DNA of 64,000 nt from positions 23,865 to 87,864 of the forward strand of contig JAEUWH010000097.1 in the NCBI GenBank assembly GCA_016785955.1. Direction: 5' to 3'. The notes beneath the pieces were generated by a model. It searched no databases. It saw only the letters and a program-made list of their open reading frames with translations, and was not told where the DNA came from. Position 1 is the first letter of the stretch. The number at the start of each line of letters is the position of its first letter. The DNA comes from Pseudobdellovibrionaceae bacterium (GTDB lineage Bacteria; Bdellovibrionota; Bdellovibrionia; Bdellovibrionales; Bdellovibrionaceae). Both the position numbers and the translations under genes were made by a program. This document shows, one piece after another, positions 59,942 to 64,000 of the stretch.

Positions 59942-61516
59942 TTAAGGGCCGGTAACAGAAAAATCGTTCCTCAGCGAGACTCTCTGATGAACAAATTCGG
60001 GTTCTTCAAAATCCACACGTGATAAATCCTGAATGGCAGGTCCTTCAATCACCCGCCCATGACAATCAAATCGTGAACCATGGCAAGGACAATCCCAGGA
60101 CTTCTCTACCGAGTTCCAGGACACGACTCCTCCCAAATGTGGACAAACAGCGGTCAGCGTCGTCACATCGCCAATGTCATTTTTGTACGCTGCAATCAAT
60201 TGAATTCCATTACGAAATACCCGACCTTCGTTCGTGGGCATTTCTTCTAGGCTGCGAGATGAGGCCGTTGTCACCCAATCTGCATACTGAGCCGCTACAT
60301 TTAAATTTTCTTTCAGGTAGGTTGGCACACCCTTCAGAGACAGCCGAGACGGATCATACAGTTTTTCCCAACTGTTCACACGATTCATTATTAAATCCAC
60401 GATCAACATCGCGCCGATCGTTCCATTGGTCATGCCATTGCCTGAGTCACCCGTGATGATAAATACATTTTGATCTCCCGGATTACGCCCCAAATAGCCC
60501 AATCGATCCATAGGTTCCAGAACCTGTCCCGACCATTTGTGTTTGATCTCCTCTATAAATGGAAAATGCAAACGAGCCCACTGTTCGAGTTTGGTAAAAC
60601 ATTTCTCTGGATACAGCTCTTGTCCCGTTTTATGATCTTCCCCACCCACAATCAATGTGTCCTCATTGCCCAGACGAATATAATGACTGGGTTTAGCCGT
60701 GTCCCAGTACAAACCTTTTTCCATTTTTCCTTTTGGAATTTTAAATGACATCGCGTAGGTACGATATGAATATTGTTTGGTGTGCATGGTCACCCAATCA
60801 TTCACTGGTGTGTGAGTCGCCACGACAATCGCTGTGCATCTCACAGTATGTCCATCTCGAGTTTTTACAAACGCCTCACGCCCACTGCTGATTTCTTCGA
60901 CGTGAGTCAATGTATAGATTTGCCCGCCCCCGGCAACGATCAATTCCGACAGTTTCTTTAGATACTTCAATGGATGAAACTGCGCCTGTTTCGGAAAACA
61001 TAAGCTAGGTCCTTGCAGCCAATGATCGACTTTAGTATCACAGTATGCCACATCGCTCATTCCGGCACTTTTGCACGCGCGATATTCTGTTTGCAAAGTT
61101 TCGACACTGTCTCCTATTCCTAAAAATAAATGACCCGGTAAAAACTCAAAATCACAATCAATATTTTCTTCGCGAATAATTCTGGCCACTTTATGGATAG
61201 CATTAGAATGACTTTCCGCAATCAGGCGAGCGCCCGCATATCCATGCAATTTTTCCAAATTAAAATACCGTTCTTCTAAAATATTTGAAAGATGGGCCGT
61301 TGTCCGCCCCGTTTGCCCGCTTCCTAAGCCGTAACTTTCCAAAAGACATACCCGCTGCCCTTCCTTCATTAAAAGATAGGCCGTGGTCACACCCGCAATT
61401 CCTCCGCCCACGACACAGACATCCACTTGAAGATTATTGCGAAGAGGTTCAAAATCAGGCATCGAAAAATTATCAGCCCACAAAGATACACTCTCGTTAG
61501 GATGAATAGCTTGCAT
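59942..61516 (-). CDS. FAD-dependent oxidoreductase fused to a Rieske domain
   Basis: The first 400 residues form a DAO-type FAD enzyme: VCVVGGGIAGVTTAYLL (33-49), a GLGSGQTGRTTAHLS segment and IITGDSGNGMTNGT near the end. Residues 440-520 form a Rieske 2Fe-2S domain with CPHLGG and DCPCHGSRFD, giving Cys-x-His near 457-459 and Cys-x-x-His near 475-478. This fusion, known from Bacillus YhfW-like proteins, would pass electrons from FAD to the iron-sulfur cluster; the substrate, possibly an amine or amino acid, is unknown. No signal peptide is evident. It is convergent with the surface protein gene, 18 nt apart. Confidence 0.9.
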   Translation of the reverse strand: MQAIHPNESVSLWADNFSMPDFEPLRNNLQVDVCVVGGGIAGVTTAYLLMKEGQRVCLLESYGLGSGQTGRTTAHLSNILEERYFNLEKLHGYAGARLIAESHSNAIHKVARIIREENIDCDFEFLPGHLFLGIGDSVETLQTEYRACKSAGMSDVAYCDTKVDHWLQGPSLCFPKQAQFHPLKYLKKLSELIVAGGGQIYTLTHVEEISSGREAFVKTRDGHTVRCTAIVVATHTPVNDWVTMHTKQYSYRTYAMSFKIPKGKMEKGLYWDTAKPSHYIRLGNEDTLIVGGEDHKTGQELYPEKCFTKLEQWARLHFPFIEEIKHKWSGQVLEPMDRLGYLGRNPGDQNVFIITGDSGNGMTNGTIGAMLIVDLIMNRVNSWEKLYDPSRLSLKGVPTYLKENLNVAAQYADWVTTASSRSLEEMPTNEGRVFRNGIQLIAAYKNDIGDVTTLTAVCPHLGGVVSWNSVEKSWDCPCHGSRFDCHGRVIEGPAIQDLSRVDFEEPEFVHQRVSLRNDFSVTGP

Positions 61517-61747
61517 ATGGTCTCCTTACCTAAATTGCATCGTCTCTGAAATTGCGATTTACACGATAGGCTTTCACCTCATGAAACTTCGCAGCACAAA
61601 AAACTCAAACAATAAAAATAAGCAAACTCTGCGCCATACAAATTGTGGTTATTAACAAAATTCCTAAGGTAAAAGGCAATCACCGAGGCATAAAAAAAGA
61701 CGACTGAAGAAAAAATTCCACATAAATATCCATCGACCGCCCCATCT

Positions 61748-61818
61748 TGTCATTACCAACTGTCATTACCAACCTATCTAGGGCTGCCCTTACCAACAAC
61801 TTAGCTGTCATTACCAAC
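61748..61818. repeat. 13-bp direct repeats upstream of infA
   Basis: TGTCATTACCAAC occurs at 61748-61760 and immediately again at 61761-61773, and a third time at 61806-61818; a partial copy (CTTACCAAC) lies at about 61788-61796. They could be protein-binding sites or a minisatellite. Confidence 0.7.
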
Positions 61819-61850
61819 CTCTTAGGACAATAAGAACAATAATTCACAGC

Positions 61851-61898
61851 TTGAATTGACAATATTTGTATCTATTATCCTGATTCTGTGTTTATAAT
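61851..61898 (+). promoter_or_regulatory. Promoter-like elements of infA
   Basis: TTGAAT (61851-61856) and TATTAT (61873-61878) are 16 bp apart; a perfect TATAAT is present at 61893-61898 but lacks a good -35. The spacing and position fit transcription of infA. Confidence 0.4.
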
Positions 61899-62000
61899 TT
61901 ATTGCTCGTCATTTTCGAAATTCATTGGATGCACTACTGTCTTCTGTGAATGACCCAAAAGACATACAGAAAAAGACATTCAGAAACAGAGGAGGCTTAT

Positions 62001-62222
62001 ATGGCAAAAGATGATTTGGTTAATGCTGATGGAAAAATTTTAAACTTATCTGGTGGCGGCGTCTACATCGTATTTTTAGATAACGGCCACGAAATTTCTG
62101 CAAAACTATGCGGAAAAATGAAAAAGTTCAAAATCAAAGTCGTTATCGGAGACCGGGTTACTGTTGGTATGTCTCCTTATGATCCCACTCATGGGCTTAT
62201 ACTGCATCGTTTTAAAAGCTAA
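62001..62222 (+). CDS. infA: Translation initiation factor IF-1
   Basis: The ATG at 62001, following GAGGAGG, gives a 73-residue protein, the normal length, starting MAKDDLVNADGKILN. IF-1 is an S1/OB-fold protein that binds the ribosomal A site. The OB strands VYIVFLDNGHEISAKLCGKM, and KIKVVIGDRVTVGMSPYD, are characteristic. An upstream frame start at 61950 would add 17 residues without homology and is rejected. A terminator lies after the stop. Confidence 0.95.
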   Translation: MAKDDLVNADGKILNLSGGGVYIVFLDNGHEISAKLCGKMKKFKIKVVIGDRVTVGMSPYDPTHGLILHRFKS

Positions 62223-62244
62223 AAAGTCTCCTTACTCTACATTT

Positions 62245-62262
62245 AGCCTACCAGGCTTTTTT
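62245..62262 (+). terminator. Rho-independent terminator of infA
   Basis: AGCCT (62245-62249) pairs with AGGCT (62253-62257) and a run of six T residues follows (62257-62262). It overlaps the end of the convergent RRM gene. Confidence 0.6.
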
Positions 62263-62538
62263 AGTGCGCCCGCCATTGAAACTGCGTTTTTTCATTGGCT
62301 TCGCTTCGCTAATTTTCATTTCACGCCCATCACACTCTGAACCATTAAATTTAACAATCACCGCTTGAGCTTCGGATCCGTTAGACATCTCGACCAAAGC
62401 AAAACCTTTACTTTGCCCAGAATCCTGATCCATTACTAATTTTACGGATTCCACCATGCCACATTCTGAAAATGTATTTGTTAAATAATCTTCCGTCGCG
62501 GAAAATGGCAAATTGCCCACATATAATTTACTTCCCAT
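62248..62538 (-). CDS. RNA-binding protein, RRM domain
   Basis: The 96-residue protein is one RNA-recognition motif. RNP2 (KLYVGNL, 4-10) and RNP1 (KGFALVEM, 44-51) are present, with the usual aromatics partly substituted in RNP1. A short basic and glycine-containing tail (KPMKKRSFNGGRTKKAW) follows. Such small proteins in cyanobacteria and delta-type proteobacteria bind mRNA, often in cold or stress. An AGGAG ribosome site precedes the ATG. Confidence 0.92.
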   Translation of the reverse strand: MGSKLYVGNLPFSATEDYLTNTFSECGMVESVKLVMDQDSGQSKGFALVEMSNGSEAQAVIVKFNGSECDGREMKISEAKPMKKRSFNGGRTKKAW

Positions 62539-62590
62539 AAAATCTCCTTAGGTTAGAACGTGTACGCGCAGTTCTATTAAAATTCTGTAT

Positions 62591-62785
62591 CTAGTTATCG
62601 TTTTTTAAATTTTTGCCACAGTCCATACAGTAAACATGACGTTCTTTTCGCCGTGCCCGGTGTTTTTCATCGTTACAAAAACTTTGCACCAAAGAATTAA
62701 ATTTTTCGCCACATTGAGGACAGTACCTAATAGAAATATTCGATCGGCTATGATTGAAATTTGGACACGTTTTTTTAGAGACCAT
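62591..62785 (-). CDS. Small zinc-ribbon protein
   Basis: The 64-residue product has cysteine pairs CPNF/H, CPQCGEKFNSLV and CMDCGKNL, a double zinc-ribbon arrangement, with a basic middle (KHRARRKERHVY). AGAGGT lies 4 nt before the ATG. Short DUF-type zinc ribbon proteins of this kind are common; function is unknown. The base composition and ribosome site support it as a real gene. Confidence 0.75.
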   Translation of the reverse strand: MVSKKTCPNFNHSRSNISIRYCPQCGEKFNSLVQSFCNDEKHRARRKERHVYCMDCGKNLKNDN

Positions 62786-63012
62786 AACGAACGACCTCTT
62801 TTTTGGCTTGCAATTTATTTCCTGACTCTAAAAACCATTCAAATGAAGAAAAAAAGACTATCGATTAGACTAAAAGAATGATGCAGTTAATTTATTAGAG
62901 CATGTTCTGAAAACAATAGCTATCGCCTTTTTTTCAAATCAACGATAACAGCACTAGCTTTGAGATCGTTTTTACGACGACTTCAGTTCGCCGTCATTCA
63001 TTGTAAGATGAC

Positions 63013-63711
63013 CTACTCAGTCTTGATCCCGTACCAACCACATATCATAAAGGCTTGAAAAAAACGAATCGGCATCGCAATACCACTTTGACGAATCAGG
63101 TCCTCGGTCTCGTTCGGCGATAGAATCGTCAACATTTCACGCAATTGTAAAGGCAGGTTAGTCAACGACTCAGGGGTTGCCCCCATCATCATTTGCACAC
63201 CTTCCCAATTTTTTAACATGGATGCAAACTCAGGCGAGTTTAAGTCAAAGCTAATCTCTGTATTCACTAAATATCCATTTTTCCGTAACCGACAACTCAT
63301 CGCTTGAAAAAAACCGCGACGCTCGGCCCGTGCCACGAAATGACCAACAAGGATACTCAGGGCCAGATCAAAGTTTTCACCCCTCTCCACATCATCTACG
63401 TAACCGTGAACTAATTCACAACGATCCCATACTCCCGCAGCCTGGAGTCGCTGACGACAAACTTCCAACATCGGCAGCGAAGGGTCCACGCCCACAAATG
63501 TCCACTGGGGAAATGCTTTAGCTAGTGACAAGATTTCAGCCCCGGTTCCGACCCCCACGCATAACACACGCGCGTTTATTGGTTGCTGCCGAACCATCAG
63601 ACGAATTAAAAAATGCAGGCAATCGGAAATCGGTGACAATTGGCGGTTTCGCTCATCATACATTTTCGAGGCTTCAGCACTGAAAAAATCGACTACGGGA
63701 GGTTTAGTCAT
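63013..63711 (-). CDS. Class I SAM-dependent methyltransferase
   Basis: The 232-residue protein has the Rossmann methyltransferase core: motif I VLCVGVGTGAEILSLA (49-64), motif II FVGVDPSLPMLEV, and LVHGYVDDVERGENFDLALSILVGHF for motifs III-IV. It resembles the trans-aconitate or small-molecule methyltransferase group; the substrate cannot be told. A short repetitive open frame ends 2 nt before its ATG, and AGGAG lies within that frame. Confidence 0.85.
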   Translation of the reverse strand: MTKPPVVDFFSAEASKMYDERNRQLSPISDCLHFLIRLMVRQQPINARVLCVGVGTGAEILSLAKAFPQWTFVGVDPSLPMLEVCRQRLQAAGVWDRCELVHGYVDDVERGENFDLALSILVGHFVARAERRGFFQAMSCRLRKNGYLVNTEISFDLNSPEFASMLKNWEGVQMMMGATPESLTNLPLQLREMLTILSPNETEDLIRQSGIAMPIRFFQAFMICGWYGIKTE

Positions 63712-63713
63712 AC

Positions 63714-63773
63714 TTACGGTTTCTCCTGATCATTAAATAAAACACTCATTAAGACGTTCGTTAAAACACTCAT
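63714..63773 (-). CDS. Short repetitive leader ORF before the methyltransferase gene
   Basis: An ATG-initiated frame of 19 codons encodes MSVLTNVLMSVLFNDQEKP and stops 2 nt before the methyltransferase ATG. The frame continues open upstream to about 63830 with the same repeats (SILTNVL). It may be a translated leader that couples initiation, or only a by-product of the repeat. No good ribosome site was seen. Confidence 0.25.
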   Translation of the reverse strand: MSVLTNVLMSVLFNDQEKP

Positions 63774-63809
63774 TAAAATAAAATGCTCATAAATCAAAAC
63801 GTTCGTTAA
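63739..63809. repeat. 12-bp degenerate tandem repeats
   Basis: AAAACACTCATTAA (63739-63752 and 63763-63776) alternates with ACGTTCGTTAA (63754-63764 and 63799-63809) on a 12-bp step, with degenerate continuations to about 63835. They lie upstream of the methyltransferase gene. Confidence 0.75.
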
Positions 63810-63876
63810 GATGCTCGTAATGCATCGTTAATCTACACGTTAAGTGCCTAGGTTAAAACACTAGTAGTCTGACCAT

Positions 63877-64000
63877 TTAAATTTTTCCCTCATAACCCAT
63901 TTTTTCTCTTGCATCTAATTTGTTAAACGTCCAGTTAATAGTGATCGCTTTGTCATTAATAAACTCGCCCCATGCACTTGTTTTCTTCTTTAAAATTTCA
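63877..64000 (-). pseudogene. C-terminal end of a possible IS630-type transposase (cut by window edge)
   Basis: The minus-strand frame is open from the window edge to a stop at 63877-63879 and reads ...SAWGEFINDKAITINWTF then NKLDAREKMGYEGKI. The string INW-T-F-x-x-x-D-A-R-x-K-M near the end resembles the C termini of IS630-family DDE transposases (W-R-F-T-x-x-D-A-R-I-K-L). Only 41 residues are visible, so it cannot be told whether the gene is intact; no inverted repeat was identified after it. A housekeeping gene end is the alternative. Confidence 0.4.

Larger units (their letters stand above)
61517..62000. other. Intergenic region upstream of infA
   Basis: These 484 bases show no gene that I can support; an open frame at 61680-61862 on the minus strand is built partly of the repeats below. 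It has 13-bp direct repeats at 61748-61818, promoter-like elements at 61851-61898, and a strong ribosome site (GAGGAGG) before infA. Confidence 0.5.

Noticed and set aside
61680..61862. Minus-strand open frame of 60 codons
   Set aside because: It runs across the 13-bp repeats, lacks a ribosome site and has no recognisable sequence.
61950..62000. Longer N terminus for IF-1
   Set aside because: IF-1 is about 72 residues everywhere and GAGGAGG lies just before 62001.

Overview
The window looks like chromosomal DNA of a Bdellovibrionota-type bacterium (Bdellovibrio or a relative). The main reasons are the many exported proteins whose lipobox reads F/Y-Q/N-N-C (for example SFQNC, SYQNC, AFNNC), the many secreted orphan proteins, and moderate GC content. 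This assignment is inference; no rRNA gene is present to fix it. I saw no tRNA, CRISPR array or complete insertion sequence.

Layout. (1) 1-11026, minus strand: a purine-biosynthesis operon read purM-purN-unknown gene-purB-purC-purS-purQ-purL-purF, followed by ldcA and a beta-lactamase-like serine hydrolase cut by the window edge. (2) 11057-15204: a secreted glutathione peroxidase and three exported proteins of unknown function. (3) 15255-21185, minus: a three-gene module of a MotB/OmpA-like protein, a MotA/ExbB-like protein and an FHA-coiled-coil membrane protein; it looks like an undescribed ion-driven stator-type machine. (4) 21363-23540: an exported protein with one haem-binding motif, and a proline-rich outer-membrane-type protein. 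(5) 23677-34745, minus: a run of eight genes for c-type haem lipoproteins, an RR-signal protein, FG-GAP and LamG-like surface proteins and an N2227-type methyltransferase. (6) 35170-44255: a small secreted protein, then a kynurenine-degradation locus arranged as two divergent operons. It holds kynB, 2-aminomuconate semialdehyde dehydrogenase, 2-aminomuconate deaminase, 3-hydroxyanthranilate dioxygenase, ACMSD and an unusual SDR on the minus strand, and 4-oxalocrotonate decarboxylase, kynureninase and kynurenine 3-monooxygenase on the plus strand. (7) 44259-49433, minus: AlkD-like protein, exported orphan, putative ADP-ribosyltransferase, two membrane proteins. (8) 49831-59923, plus: small secreted protein behind a possible RNA switch, HflX, DTW protein, RecQ, secreted metalloprotease, giant Calx-beta surface protein. 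(9) 59942-64000: FAD-Rieske oxidoreductase, IF-1, RRM protein, zinc-ribbon protein, methyltransferase, and the tail of a possible IS630-type transposase.

The purine operon covers most steps from PRPP to AMP/IMP intermediates (purD, purE/K and purH are not here). The kynurenine locus would convert N-formylkynurenine to 2-oxopent-4-enoate through 2-aminomuconate; tryptophan dioxygenase and the last hydratase/aldolase steps are outside the window.

A window-wide oddity is the recurrence of short degenerate tandem repeats, mostly 12 bp and sometimes 13 or 15 bp. They lie at gene junctions and also in frame inside conserved enzymes (PurS, PurM, HflX).
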